From Prosapia bicincta (Eukaryota > Arthropoda > Insecta > Hemiptera > Cercopidae): a stretch of DNA of 64,000 bases. The notes under the pieces were generated by a model that was not told the origin of the DNA, ran no database searches, and saw nothing but the letters and a program-made list of their open reading frames with translations. Position 1 is the first letter of the stretch, and every line of letters begins with the position of its first letter. The stretch spans positions 286,588,425 to 286,652,424 of the forward strand of contig JBAIZL010000001.1 of NCBI GenBank assembly GCA_036971475.1. Reading direction: 5' to 3'. Positions 38,400 to 50,375 of this stretch are shown here, piece after piece. Both the position numbers and the translations under genes were made by a program.

Positions 38400-39910
38400 C
38401 GCTAGTGCATGTGCTTTGAAGTTTTATGCCTCGCCACACCCTCAAACCCCCGCCACTAATGGGCTCGGCATAAAGAAGCGCAAAAGCCCCGTCAACATAT
38501 AAAACCGCTAATGCTTTGCCACAATTTCTATTGTCCCGTCTTCTACACCCTTAAATCCCCGCACTAGGTACCTCGCAATAACTCACCGCTTAGGGACCCT
38601 CAATATGTAAAACAACTACTGCCTCTACCACAAGGTTTTACGTCCCGTCTACCACACCCTCAAACCTCCAACACTAGAGGCCTTGCTATAACAAACATCC
38701 TAGGGCCCCTAATCATGTAAAACAACTACTGCTTCTACCACAAGGTTTTATGTCTCGTCTTCCACACCCTCAAGCCCCCGGCACTAGAGGCCTCGCTATA
38801 ACGAACCGTCTAGGGCCCCTCAACATTTAAAACAGCTACTGCTTCTACCACAAGGTTTTATGTCTCGTCTTCCACACCCTCAAGCCCCCGGCACTAGAGG
38901 CCTCGCTATAACGAACCGTCTAGGGCCCCTCAACATTTAAAAAAGCTACTGCCTCTGCCAAAAGGTTTTATGTCTCGTTTTCCACACCCTCAAACCCCTT
39001 GCACTAGAGGCCTCGTTATAACGAACCACCTAGAGCCCCTCAACATGTAAAACAGCTACTGCCTCTTCCACAAGGTTTTATGTCTCGTCTTCCACACCCT
39101 CAAGCCCCCGGCACTAGAGGCCTCGCTATAACGAACCGTCTAGGGCCCCTCAACATTTAAAACAGCTACTGCCTCTGCCAAAAAGGTTTTATGTCTCGTT
39201 TTCCACACCCTCAAACCCCTTGCACTAGAGGCCTCGTTTTAACGAACCACCTAGAGCCCCTCAACATGTAAAACCGCTACTGTCTCTACCACAAGGTTTT
39301 ATGTCGCCTCTTCCACACTCTCAAACCCCCGCCACTAATGGGCTCGGCATAACGAAGCGCAAAAGCCCCGTCAACATATAAAACCGCTACTGCTTTGTCA
39401 CAATTTCTATTGTCCCGTCTTCTACACCCTTAAATCCCCGCACTAGGTACCTCGCAATAACTCACCGCTTAGGGCCCCTCAATATGTAAAACAACTACTG
39501 CCTCTGCCACAAGGTTTTATGCCTCGTTTTCCACACCCTCAAACCCCTTGCACTAGAGGCCACGTTATAACGAACCACCTAGAGCCCCTCAACATGTAAA
39601 ACAGCTACTGCCTCTGCCACAAGGTTTTATGTCTCGTTTTCCACACCCTCAAACCCCTTGCACTAGAGGCCTCGTTATAACGAACCACCTAGAGCCCCTC
39701 AACATGTAAAACAGCTACTGTCTCTACCACAAGGTTTTAATTCGCGTCTTTCACGCCCTCAAACCCCTTGCACTAGAGGTCTCGTTATAACGAACCACCT
39801 AGAGCCCCTCAACATGTAAAAAAGCTACTGCCTCTACCACAAGGTTTTATGACGCCTCTTCCACACCCTCAAACTCCCGGCAATTGGGGCCACGCTGTAA
39901 CGAGCCTCTA
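38400..39910 (+). repeat. 110-bp satellite-like array, about 13-14 copies, higher-order structure
   Basis: CAAGGTTTTATG recurs at 110-bp steps (38741, 38851, then near 38961, 39071, 39182, 39292). Monomers contain CCACACCCTCAAACCCC and ACTAGAGGCCTCG. A distinctive variant pair (GGGCTCGGCATAA then CACAATTTCTATTGTCCCG) occurs at 38451 and again at 39330, 879 bp apart, so eight monomers form a higher-order unit of about 880 bp. Confidence 0.95.
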
Positions 39911-40242
39911 CAACAAAGTATTGTTCTTACTTTAATTCTACCTGTACCACAATACTTTTCTATCTTTCTACGACAGTAATAACAAAAAGATATGATTGGT
40001 GTGTTCCGTAAAATCTGAATTCAGAAGTGGGTTGTTTGGATAATTCACGGTTCCAAATAAAACTACATTTGAGGAGAACTGTTTGAATGAAAGTTTACAT
40101 TTTCAATTTTCAGGATTACTGATTACCATGGAGATTTCTTTAATTTCAAACATCCAAGAAACTAATAGAACAACACCTACAATACTCTAATGAAACTATA
40201 AGGGACTAACATTTACGGCATGTACCTCTTTTCTCGAGTTTC
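39911..40242. other. AT-rich spacer
   Basis: Nothing recognised. Confidence 0.5.
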
Positions 40243-40362
40243 AAAATGTCTTTCCAGTTTCCCTAATGGTCCAGTCAAGTTTGTACAGCAGGAAAAACAA
40301 TTTGTATAATGGCAACCGTCGTTGCCTTTTCGCTGGTTTTATTTCTTCAAACTTTGACAATT
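40243..40362 (-). repeat. dispersed repeat, copy B (partner at 5712-5833)
   Basis: Reverse-complement match to 5712-5833; see that entry. The 67-codon frame covering it has no recognisable domain. Confidence 0.75.
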
Positions 40363-40849
40363 TCTTTTCCGACACGATGTAACTCAGGCAACAACTTGCA
40401 GCATCAGCTTTATTCTTTCGTTCCCTAACAAATCCACCACGCATCCAAATTTATATCGGTATGTATGAGTAAAATTTTGATTGATGATGCTAATTATTTT
40501 CTTTTGTGCTGTGATATTAAATTGTGAAACTAAATTTTTAAAAGTTTATTCTCTGTTCTTTAATTAAACTTGTTAAATTTATTTTTACAGTTCGTTCTAC
40601 AATAGATTTAAAAAGTTCGTCACCACCTTCCTATTTTCAAATTCTCTCTTCACATATCGCTATTCTGGTGGTTAGTCTGTGCTGTAATATATCAGATCTC
40701 CTCCATCGTCCCTAAGATATTTATCCCTTAAGGCATTTGAGCACTTATCCCTTCCAATGTAAATTACCCGTCACACATCGTTACTTTCGCCTGGTATTTT
40801 TTTCAAATACTTCTAATTCAATTTTCATGGTAGAATTTTGTACTTATGG
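40363..40849. other. AT-rich spacer
   Basis: No gene seen. Confidence 0.5.
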
Positions 40850-41565
40850 TCAATGTTTTTGCTTCAATGTTCTTGACTCAATGTTCTTGCCCCGATGTTC
40901 TTGTCTCGATGTTTTTGCGCCGATGTTATTGCCTCGGTGCTCTTCCCCCTAAGATCTTGCCTCGATTTTCTTGCCCCGATATTCTTGCTTCGTTGTTCTA
41001 CCACCTATGTTCATTCCTCGATTTTGTGGCTTGGATGTTTTTGCTCCGATGTCCTTCCCTCGATGCTCTGGCCGTGATTCTTGCACCGATGTTCTTGCCT
41101 TGATGTGCTTTGCTCCGATGCTCTGATTTCGATTTTAAGGCATCGACGTTTTTGTAAAGATGTTCTTCCCTCGATGCTCTTGCCCCCTTGATCTGACCTC
41201 GATTTTCTTGCCCCGTTGTTCTTGTTTCGATGTTCGGGCTCTGATGTTCTTGTCTCGATGTTCTTCCCTCGATTTTATGGCCTCGGTGTTTTTGCCACAA
41301 TGTTCTTGTCTTGATACTCTTGCCCTGATGTTCTTGCCTCGATATTCTTGCCTCGTTGTACTTCCCTCGATTTTGTGGCCTCGATGTTTTTGCCCCAATG
41401 TTCATGTCATGATACTCTTGCCCTGATGTTCTTGCCTCGTTGTTCTTGTCCCGATGTTATTCCCTCGATTTTGTGGCCTCGATGTTTTCCCCGATTCTCT
41501 TATTTTGATGTTCTTCCCCCAATGAGCTTGCCCCGTTGTTCTTGCCTCGATGCCCTAGTTGATTG
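40850..41565 (+). repeat. 15-bp minisatellite with longer nested repeats
   Basis: The unit is TTCTTGCCTCGATGT with many single-base variants. Blocks such as CCCTCGATTTTGTGGCCTCG recur three or more times (near 41266, 41367 and 41462), giving a nested periodicity of about 100 bp. Frames on both strands are artefacts of the 15-bp period. Confidence 0.95.
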
Positions 41566-43349
41566 TTTTTAGCCAACTATTTAGCCAAACAATAGATAAA
41601 AGTTATTTAAAAACAGTTTTTTATATTCTGTTTTAATTTTTATTTTTTGTTATTTTAGATAATCTTTTTAGAAGTCCGAATACAACCTATACCAACAATA
41701 ATAAAAACATCTCATTGACACACATTCTTCTTATGATTGTTCTAGAATCAGTACGAAGCTCAACCTTGGGATTAGTCTCCTTTTTATAGATCTCCCTCAG
41801 GAGGAAGGGACAGATTACCAAACCTTATTCCATTTACTACTCCTAATAATACTTCTGCCGGTATCTTTTGGATTAATACAGAAATAGTCTTTGCAACATA
41901 ATTTCTTCAAGTGCATTCTTTTAAACTTACCTATTGTACTTTAAAACGTAATCACGAAAGATAAATATAAGTCACTAGTTGTAGTGATGTGTGTCCTAAT
42001 CAATATTTCTCACTGAATTAGGTTGTAAAATCTAAGTGTAACGATATCTTCTCGTGGAAATAATAGTAGATTGCTGTTGTTGAAGTTGATTCGAAATTGT
42101 CACCTGTATTGCTTAAAACGAAATTTGCCATGGTGTTACGACTGTGGGGTTGTTATCACAACATAGTTAACATTGTTAATCACAGAAAGTTCGGATAAAA
42201 TAAAACTGAAATTGATTACATAGAAATAAATACACTTTACAACGTTAATTACAAAACAAAACTTATTTTGGAATTAAAAACTTTCAAACAAGAGCTAGAA
42301 AATATAAACACTAGAAAAATACAAACTGAAAACAGAAATGTGATATTAAATACTTGAAAACATAATTTTATATTTATAAATTGAAGATGTTTTTTCATTG
42401 AAAATACAAGAGAAATTTATTTATTTATACCAGTACACAATTCCATTATGAACCATGCTTTCCTGCCATAAATAGAATATTTCTACGCCTATTTTTTTTT
42501 ATCTGTTCAGTAGAATATAAACAAAATTTATATTGATCAAAACAGTTAATGGTAGTTGCAGCGGGAGAAATAAAAGTCTACCACCGCAGAGCCCCAAGTA
42601 CAACGTTTAGTTGACTAAAATACTCAGGAGTGGAGCTTGGTGCCTTGAGGCTCGGTTTAAAACCCTCCTTACCTACATCGCCACGGACCGCGTGACACCT
42701 TCAGATTGGGATGTGAACACCCATCCAGATTACCCCCTTGGTTGGGGAGCTGCTTCTTGATCATCCTCCCAACGGAGGAAGAAAAGATCGGTAGCTGGAT
42801 AGGTAAAATCTTTTATGTGTTTAGACGGACCTTTAGGCCGTTTACAAACACTCACTTATTTTCTTGGACGTCCCGTTTACAGGGAACAAAGTTTTTACAT
42901 CCCCCCCCCTAACGCGGACTAAATCTCTCCACTACATGGTCATGCAAACTCCTTTTGGTGGTCTTGTTTTTTACTCCTTTTGATTTTCCTAATAACATAG
43001 CTTCATTTTCTTCTTCTGTGTCATTACGTTCTTATAAAATATAACTCCCGAAACTACAGAATATTACGATATAGAGCTCCCTTTTAGCAGCAGATAACTA
43101 ATTGACAGTTTTTATTTACAAGAAATTAAGTATGACGTCACAATGTGGTTTTGTAGAAGTCCTGTTTTAATATTAAAGGTCGTCTGAACTAATTCAAACA
43201 ATATCAGCAACTTCTTTTCATAACGTAAGATAACTTTTAGCCTTATTTTTTTGTATTTTTCATTGACATATGCTACACATTGTATTTATGATTCATATTT
43301 TCTAAATTAATTTTTATATTTATTTTCAGAGAAATTCAATTACTTGGTT

Positions 43350-43351
<2 letters not shown>
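41566..43351. other. spacer, no gene seen
   Basis: AT-rich except for a more mixed stretch at about 42560-42960, which has no open frame or RNA-like structure I can name. A C run occurs near 42900. Confidence 0.45.

Positions 43352-43407
<56 letters not shown>
43352..43407. repeat. (TA)n microsatellite
   Basis: Pure TA directly before the large palindrome. Confidence 0.97.
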
Positions 43408-43412
<5 letters not shown>

Positions 43413-43451
43413 TAAATTATTGGTATTACATTATATGCTACAACCTTTATT

Positions 43452-43881
43452 TTTTCACTAACACTTGTAAATATTAATAAACGTGCCTATAGTAGCACTT
43501 ACTTATATTTGTTGAGGACGGCCGTTTCGGGAGATGTGTCTAATTGCCGTCTCAGGCCATAAGTGATCTCAAGGTTTACGTAGGTTAGGGTGTTGGGGTG
43601 GGGGTGGTATATCATGGTGGTGTGGGTGTATTTTGTGAGTATTAGGAGCTATGATGTCAAAACGTGTGTGTGAGTTGTACCTCACACAATAACTCCTAAT
43701 ACTCACAAAATACACCCACACCACCATAATATCCCACCCCACCCCAACACCCTAACCTACGTAAACCTTGAGATCAGTTACGGTCTGAGTTGACAATGGG
43801 ACACTTCTCGGCCGCCCTCAACAAATATAAGTAAGTGCTGCTATAGGCAAGTTTATTAATATTTACAAGTGTTAGTGAAAA
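43452..43881. mobile_element. large palindrome, arms about 200 bp, 6-bp spacer
   Basis: The left arm (43452-43674) and right arm (43681-43881) are inverted and nearly identical, from TTTTCACTAACACTTGTAAA through AACCTACGTAAACCTTGAG to CTCCTAATACTCACAAAATA at the centre. The left arm has a small extra segment (about 43651-43664). The spacer is TTGTAC. Each arm carries GGACGGCCGT beside CGTTTCGGGAG or its diverged copy. The arms share their outer parts and the following GTGAAGATGGAATCAACAAA with the 49.3 kb unit, so this is a repeat family. The type (Penelope-like inverted end or foldback) is inferred. Confidence 0.85.
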
Positions 43882-44784
43882 CTAGTAGCTTACGTGAAGA
43901 TGGAATCAACAAATATGATCTTTAATTTTCTTTAAATAGTTCCATTACGTTTATTTTCTGCTTCGTCACACAATTAATAGCTGTTATCTACGGGACTACG
44001 TTCCGAAGTAAAGAACACACTCTTTAAATATAAACAACAATTATTTTCTCTCTGTTCTACAATAATGTTTTCATTTAATTCAACCATTTTCTTTAGCGCA
44101 TAGATGCTGCGCACAGAACAAATATACTGCAGATATTTCCCATTAAACGTTACCTCGTCACTAAACTAGCTTTGTTTTGAAATTAGATGAACTAATTAAC
44201 TAACAAAACATCGTATTCTACTGCGGCTCAATAATGGGTTTGCAATTCCAACATATATAGTGTGAATGCACTCTGTTTTGTCTAGTGAAAACTAGCACAA
44301 CCTGGTGTCTGCCATGGCAAGTAGGCTGTGAGAGTTTAACGCAATAATGAACAACCAACGAACTCTAACGAACCGCAATGGAACTAGTCTCAGCGAACAC
44401 AAGAGAAATTTTATCCACTAGACGTAAACATTGTTACGAAACACAATAGCAGCAAAACGCTGTTTTCCAGTGAATATATGATTCTGTAAAAGCTGAATGA
44501 TCAAATAGAAAAAGCCTTTTTTGTTACGATGAATTGTAAACTATTCAGAGGGGATCGAAATTATGAATTTAATTGTAAATTTTCATATTAATTGTTGCTT
44601 TGCGTCTTGGAAATCGAATCGAACATAATACTAACACATTATTAAATCGAAACGTTTACGTTTAAGCAAGTAATATGTATGTCAAATAAATGTGGGTAAG
44701 CGCACAAATCTACATTTTAAAGGGATTAAAAATAAGTAGTTTACGAAAGCGGTCCTGCAAATGCAAACCATGATTAGACCAGGG
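43882..44784. other. spacer, no gene seen
   Basis: The first about 70 bp continue the repeat shared with 49.43-49.52 kb. The rest shows nothing recognisable. Confidence 0.5.
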
Positions 44785-44960
44785 GGCTTCTAATGTATAT
44801 AGATATATATATAAAAACATATGTATGTATCTCATGGAAGCCTAAACCGATGAACAGAAGTTAATGAAATTTGGATTAATTGTTAAGCTTATTCCCAGGA
44901 TGGTTCGTGTGAGGTTTGGAGTAGATCCACCCGACCCACAGGCTTAGGGTGGTTCAGTGT
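44785..44960 (+). mobile_element. probable transposon terminus (same type as 15.77 kb)
   Basis: ATATATATATAAAAACATAT, then CCTAAACCGATGAACAGA, TTAATGAAATTTGGATTAAT and CCCAGGATGGTTCG follow the order of a terminal region common in insect interspersed repeats. No second end identified. Confidence 0.4.
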
Positions 44961-47749
44961 ACAGCTTTCCATGAATCTAATGTTAAAATGTATATCCATA
45001 CTAGGGTTACTTAATTCATTTAACACATTATAAATATAATGTAAAAATAAACGCATAATTATTTTAAATTGTTAAAAATTGCTAAATTCTAAGTACACTT
45101 ATTGCCAATTAATGATATTAAAAGTAGGATCCCCGATAATACGAGTACTATTACGAAACTTGAATCCACCAAAGCTGTGTATCGGAACCAGATTGACAAT
45201 AAAAAAAAACTTACACCCAACTTAATCGAGGAAGAAATCATAAGTGGCAAGCTCAAAGGAGAGATGGTCTAAATTCCATGAATACAGATGATTTCATCAG
45301 ATCTACCTATTGATTTCAAACAACTACAATTTCCATAAACAAGGCACAAGGACAATTAATCATTGACCAGTGCTGAATTAAATTTGGAACATTCGTGCTT
45401 TTCTCACAATTATATGTAGCGTGCTCAAGTGTTGGGACACCTAAAATTTGTATGTCTATACACTGTAACGTGATTAATAAATTGATATAATTCTTAATGA
45501 ATTTAAATGTTAAATATTGCAGCAATTCGTTACACAATTAGTTATTTGACCTGGAATGTCAAGAATTTAATTGAACTTAAGAATGGTGCGTTCAATAAAT
45601 AATTGAACCAACAAATATTAAATTAAATAAATCAAGTTTTACTGCACAAAAAATATACAAAATACAAAAGCAAAATTACATCTGAAACGTTTACACTACT
45701 TTATGTTTTACATTACATTCTTTTACATACATGATTTTATAAGAACTTTACATTATTTTAAAAAGCTATGGAATGGCTTATGACATCCACATGAGATTGC
45801 TTTTACTTAATTTAAAATACATTTTAATGTATCTATTCGACATTTAAAAAACATTGCTATTACATCACACAAATTAATTTACACTTTCCGCATTTCAAAA
45901 AATAGAAACTTGTATTATTATGCCGTGACCAGTTAACGTTTGAAAGTTAAATTTAGATTTTTCCATCAAAATTATAACTTGAGTGAACTGTAACAAGAGA
46001 GGTAGAACATGGCTCCGGATTCAGATCTTGCCATTCAGAATTTTGGATTGGCGTTGGTTGAGTTTTGGAACCTCACCCGGTGTTCAGTGTTAGTGTAGCA
46101 ACATTTCTTCGAACAAAAATAAATGATAATACTGCCTTTACACAATTAAAACATTTAAATTAAACTATCTCTTTTAGCTCGCCGTTTCTTGAGACGTCTG
46201 TATCGGTCTATATTTCGCCAAGGAGAGAGTTTTACAGCCACTACGCGAGCATTTCAATTTCCGCGCAATGTTACTGCACATCTTACGATATCACGTTTTA
46301 TATATGGATATCTATCTCAGCCAGTACCTTTTATTTTATAATTTACAGTTTTTTTAATTTTATATTTTAAAATTAATATCTTGTTTTGTTTTAAGAATCT
46401 GCTTTGATATGTATCATTACCTAAAATAATGTTACAACGCATAATGAAATGACGAAAAACATTATTTATCCTCTACAATAAATGAAATATAATTATTTAG
46501 ACGTTTGATTTACTTTTCTTATTGGAAAATTAATTAATAATTTTCCATTTTCCTTATATAGTTATGATTTAGGGCGCAGCAACGCGCGCCGGGTAACGCC
46601 ACTCTTATCTAAATTCTACACATTCTTATCTGCATCTATACATAATGGCTTAGTGGATAAACGCTTTCGTATGAGCCTAAAATAAACATCAGAAATTTGT
46701 CTATTTTACCGACTCCAGTCGTAATTTTCCTCAACCTTCAAAAAAGCTAAGTTTTGTTCCATGTTTAGCTTAAGCCGGCCTTTCGTTCGTCCACATGTCC
46801 ATATCCTCACACAAACACAGTAATAATTAAACTTGTATCCATCCCCTCAAAGCGTTAAAATCTCTAATAAAATGTTAATGGTTTTAAATTCATTGAAATT
46901 CCACAGTAGCAATATTCAAATATGAAACTCGCCGTAAGAGAAGGCAAATCTTCCCTTGCACAAAGCCACAGTCCTAACTGTTAAGGACCCGTACTTAAAG
47001 GATTGTTAAACTAAGAGACACGTGTGGGTGGTTAGAACGAAAAATGATTGAAAGAAGCTAATAAAACTTCATGTTACAAAACCACCAGACAACCCTTCGG
47101 TAACTAAGTGCACGCAGGTTACTATAAATAATTCAACCATATTATTTACCACAGGATTCATTCACGTACGGCTTTAATTATTCATTCGAATTCGGATTTC
47201 TCAGAAACAGTTATTCTAAATTTACATCTAAGCTGTACGTGGTTTAGTGGGTTAAGTTTAAAATAATGCCAAACGTGTGTCTAACAGTTTGAACACAAAC
47301 TTGCATCTAACGAGCTCTGTTAGACTGTAAACTATTATTGTTTTAATTTAGCAAAAACAGATGCTTGACTCCAAAGCTAAAGTAGTTACAAAAGCATTAT
47401 GCACAATCGCTAACACAATTAGCTTCATCGGAAGATACATAAAAGGTTTGAATCAATTTACGTTTCGTAGTTAAATGTCTGTAATTAAATTTAGTTTCGC
47501 TACTGTGATTTATGCATTAATGTTTTACTGAACTAACTGAAGCTTTCTAATTTAATTATAGAGTACAGATTTTATGTTACTTTGTACACCATTCCTCTCT
47601 CTCTCTGCTTTGATAGCAAAAGAATGTGAAATTTTGTAGTTTAATCTCGATCTAGTTACCATATTCCAAGTATTTGGCTTTTTATCTATTTTTCGCTATA
47701 GTAGCATTACCGCTTATTTATCGGCCAGTATCATACAGCATTTTGAAAT
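44961..47749. other. long AT-rich spacer, no gene seen
   Basis: No domain-bearing frame or transposon end is seen. A GGGCGCAGCAACGCGCGCCG patch at about 46573 may be the far end of a transposon of the 44.8 kb type, but this is not established. Confidence 0.45.
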
Positions 47750-48410
47750 CTCAGCTGTGTACAAGCAACAGTGCCATCTGCCGCTATACTATATACCTTC
47801 GGAAACACTCGTCATACTAGCTAAAGACAACCACTGTCATTACCAAACATTACCTGTTCCCAATTACATTGTTTATTAACAAAAACAACTTATTTACTTG
47901 CATCGCATTCAGATTATTATTCAATCTGAGTTAAATATTCGCCTTAGTTAAAGTTCTTTTGTGTGGTCATGTGATTGAGCTGCACCGTTCCCCATATCTT
48001 AAGTAGAGGGTATGTGGGATTGTCAGCACCTAATGGAGCTGTGACGGATTCATTTCATGTGGATTCGCCCCGTGGACAGAGCTACTATACCGATGACCTC
48101 CAGTCATATGTCCAATCCACCATTCCTAAATCTACTCGTGAACATACTGACATTTATAACCGCATAGTGCCATGATAAATGATGGAGTGGATGGGGGAGG
48201 GGTTCTTCTTGGTTGCGCCAGGAGTAATTGTGAAAACATTTCCAGATTGATTCTGGCAACGGTCCCATGAAAAAAATGACATATCCTTGGCCTCTGAATT
48301 ATTGCAAAATTAAACTTCTACGAAACGTTTGCTTTAATTGGTTCATCATTTCTCATTCATGGAACAACAATGTGCTACAGTAAAGAGTGGCATGCTACAG
48401 TTAGTTTAAC
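47750..48410 (+). repeat. dispersed repeat family X, copy 3
   Basis: Aligns with 34795-35440 block by block (ATTACCTGTTCCCAATTACA at 47850; CTCCAGTCATATGTCC near 48099; GATAAATGATGGAG near 48174; TTCTGGCAAC near 48250). The 66-codon frame at 47975-48175 lies in the conserved part but is not open in the other copies. Confidence 0.85.
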
Positions 48411-48888
48411 AATAGAAGTACGATCTTGTAAACATCTGTAAAATTTCAACCTTTCCAAATAACAGAGTTTTCGGTGGTTAGCGAGACCCTAGAAGCTGGT
48501 CAGGTGATTAATTCACTTTAAGGCCCGAGGACAATAACGAATTGGGAACAACTACCAAATACATTTCTTAGTGTTTATTATGGTTGTATTACGATTTCAG
48601 TACCTTTTCTAAAAAAAACAATATTCATTCACATTAAATCCCAAACTATGTAGGTTACGCTTGCAATCATTGATCGAGCATTACACGCATTCTAAACAGG
48701 CGTAAACAAAACACCTGACTAAGCCCCGTACCGCAGCAACACTGCGCGGAAACCAGAACACTGTACACATTGCAACCACTACCAACGCAAACATTCAGTT
48801 CGCCACTCGATTTCATTATACCTAGTTCCCAACCTAGTGCAGATAAACACAGCTCCTACATTTATATAGCTTTAGTGGTTCGGAACGA
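48411..48888. other. spacer, no gene seen
   Basis: Mixed composition, no repeats recognised. Confidence 0.5.
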
Positions 48889-48952
48889 TAGCGCGCGAGC
48901 GCGCGCGCTGTGTGTGTGTCTGTGTGTGTTTTTGTGTGTATGTGTGAATGTG

Positions 48953-48985
<33 letters not shown>

Positions 48986-49026
48986 GCGCGCGCGTGTGTG
49001 TGTGTGTGAGTGTGTGTGTGTGTGTG
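48889..49026 (+). repeat. (GC)/(TG) compound microsatellite
   Basis: GCGCGCGAGCGCGCGCGC, then TGTG with interruptions, GTGC units, GCGCGCGC, then TG again: alternating purine/pyrimidine almost throughout, a possible Z-DNA former. Confidence 0.95.
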
Positions 49027-49254
49027 AGCAATGCACAAGGCATGTGCAATAAGGTGCAAGTGTGTGGCAACACATGAAGCTGGTATAGTAATAGTATTCA
49101 TCAGTCGATGTGCCAATACATAAGGCAGTTGCAATAAGGCTGTTCATCAGTCTATGTGGCAACACAAAAGGGTGGTGGAGTAAAAACGTAAACAATACGT
49201 GCATAAACTTTATATCATATTTGGTTTTTGTTAAATATTTACTGTGGTGAAAAA

Positions 49255-49520
49255 CATCAGAACACTGTAAATAATAATAATTTTAAACTTAAAAAACTTG
49301 TAAATATGTTACACTTGCCTAGAGTAGCACTTACTTTATAATTATTGAGGACGGCCGTTACGGGAGATGGGTCCCTTTGTCAACTCAGACCGTAGCACGT
49401 AACTCAATAATTATAAAGTAAGTGCTACTGTAGGAAATTGTAACACATTTACCTGCGTTTTTAGTTAAAAAAATAGTATCTCACGTGAAAATGCAATCAA
49501 CAAATATGATAATTTTTACT
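49255..49520. mobile_element. inverted-repeat unit related to the 43.5 kb palindrome
   Basis: A perfect 27-bp inverted repeat (49323-49349 and 49403-49429, starting AGTAGCACTTACTTTATAAT) surrounds a 53-bp centre with GGACGGCCGT. Flanks AATCAACAAATATGAT and ACACTTG match the 43.5 kb unit, whose long central part is missing here. Confidence 0.8.
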
Positions 49521-49899
49521 ATTATTTCCAACATATTTTCGCATACGATATACACTTTTTTTATTTATTGTTCACTATATTCATTGATAGTATCTAATTT
49601 TAACATTCTTAATATATGTAAAGTATCTTAACAAAATTAAAAGCCCGTATACATGTATACAGGCAAGAACAAGATAGGGTCGATGCAATAGAGCAATTCT
49701 CTCCTAATCAATCTTTACCTAAGTCAATGTTTTCGTTTTTAGTAGTGCCTCATTGAAACATTCAAACGTCACATCAATACTTACTCAGATTCATATACTT
49801 GACAGTATCTTGAATGTACAATTAATTGCGAATGTTGATTTGATGGTCTATATTAAACGCGCACCGGAAAATTCTGTAATTTACTTCCAGGACCGCGTT
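49521..49899. other. AT-rich spacer
   Basis: No gene seen. Confidence 0.5.
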
Positions 49900-50375
49900 G
49901 CCACCCTAAACTTTATTTAAAGGAACTCGATTTATCTCTGTTCTCCTACTTAGTAACTCGCGTTTTGAAGCGGCAGCAGTCAACCCATCTGCACAAGGTA
50001 AATTATCCGCGCTCAATAAATTGCATTAAAGTCTCCCAGAAAAGCCGTGAAAATGATAAACGAGCCGAGCTCTACACAATAGGATGGGCTCGCGTGTTGG
50101 GACAATAATTGTCATTTCGATATATCTGCGATATCTCTCAGCTGATATACTGCAGCCACTTGACGGAGTCGGCTCGGGCTACTGCCTTCTCCTTTTTAAG
50201 GCTGGAAATAATTGTACGCGTTGGTTGTACGGAGACACCGCTTGCTTATCTTGATGTTCGTCATACGCGCTACGGCTACGCTCGGTCAATTAAAGTGGGC
50301 TATTGGTCTGTCGGCCATTGCTCGCCTCTGGGAGACTTCAACGTTACTAAGCAAATGTTAGGTTGGGGAAGTTTT
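49900..50375. other. GC-richer unique segment, possible conserved or regulatory DNA
   Basis: This stretch is visibly less AT-rich than its neighbours and has no tandem or dispersed repeat. It contains homeodomain-like ATAATTGTCATTTC and CTCAATAAATTGCATTAAAG sites. A 90-codon frame at 50109-50381 has no family features. It could be a regulatory element or the edge of a gene outside the window; evidence is weak. Confidence 0.2.

Noticed and set aside
40846..41572. Several frames of 60-135 codons on both strands
   Set aside because: All follow the 15-bp repeat period; overlapping frames on both strands cannot all be coding.
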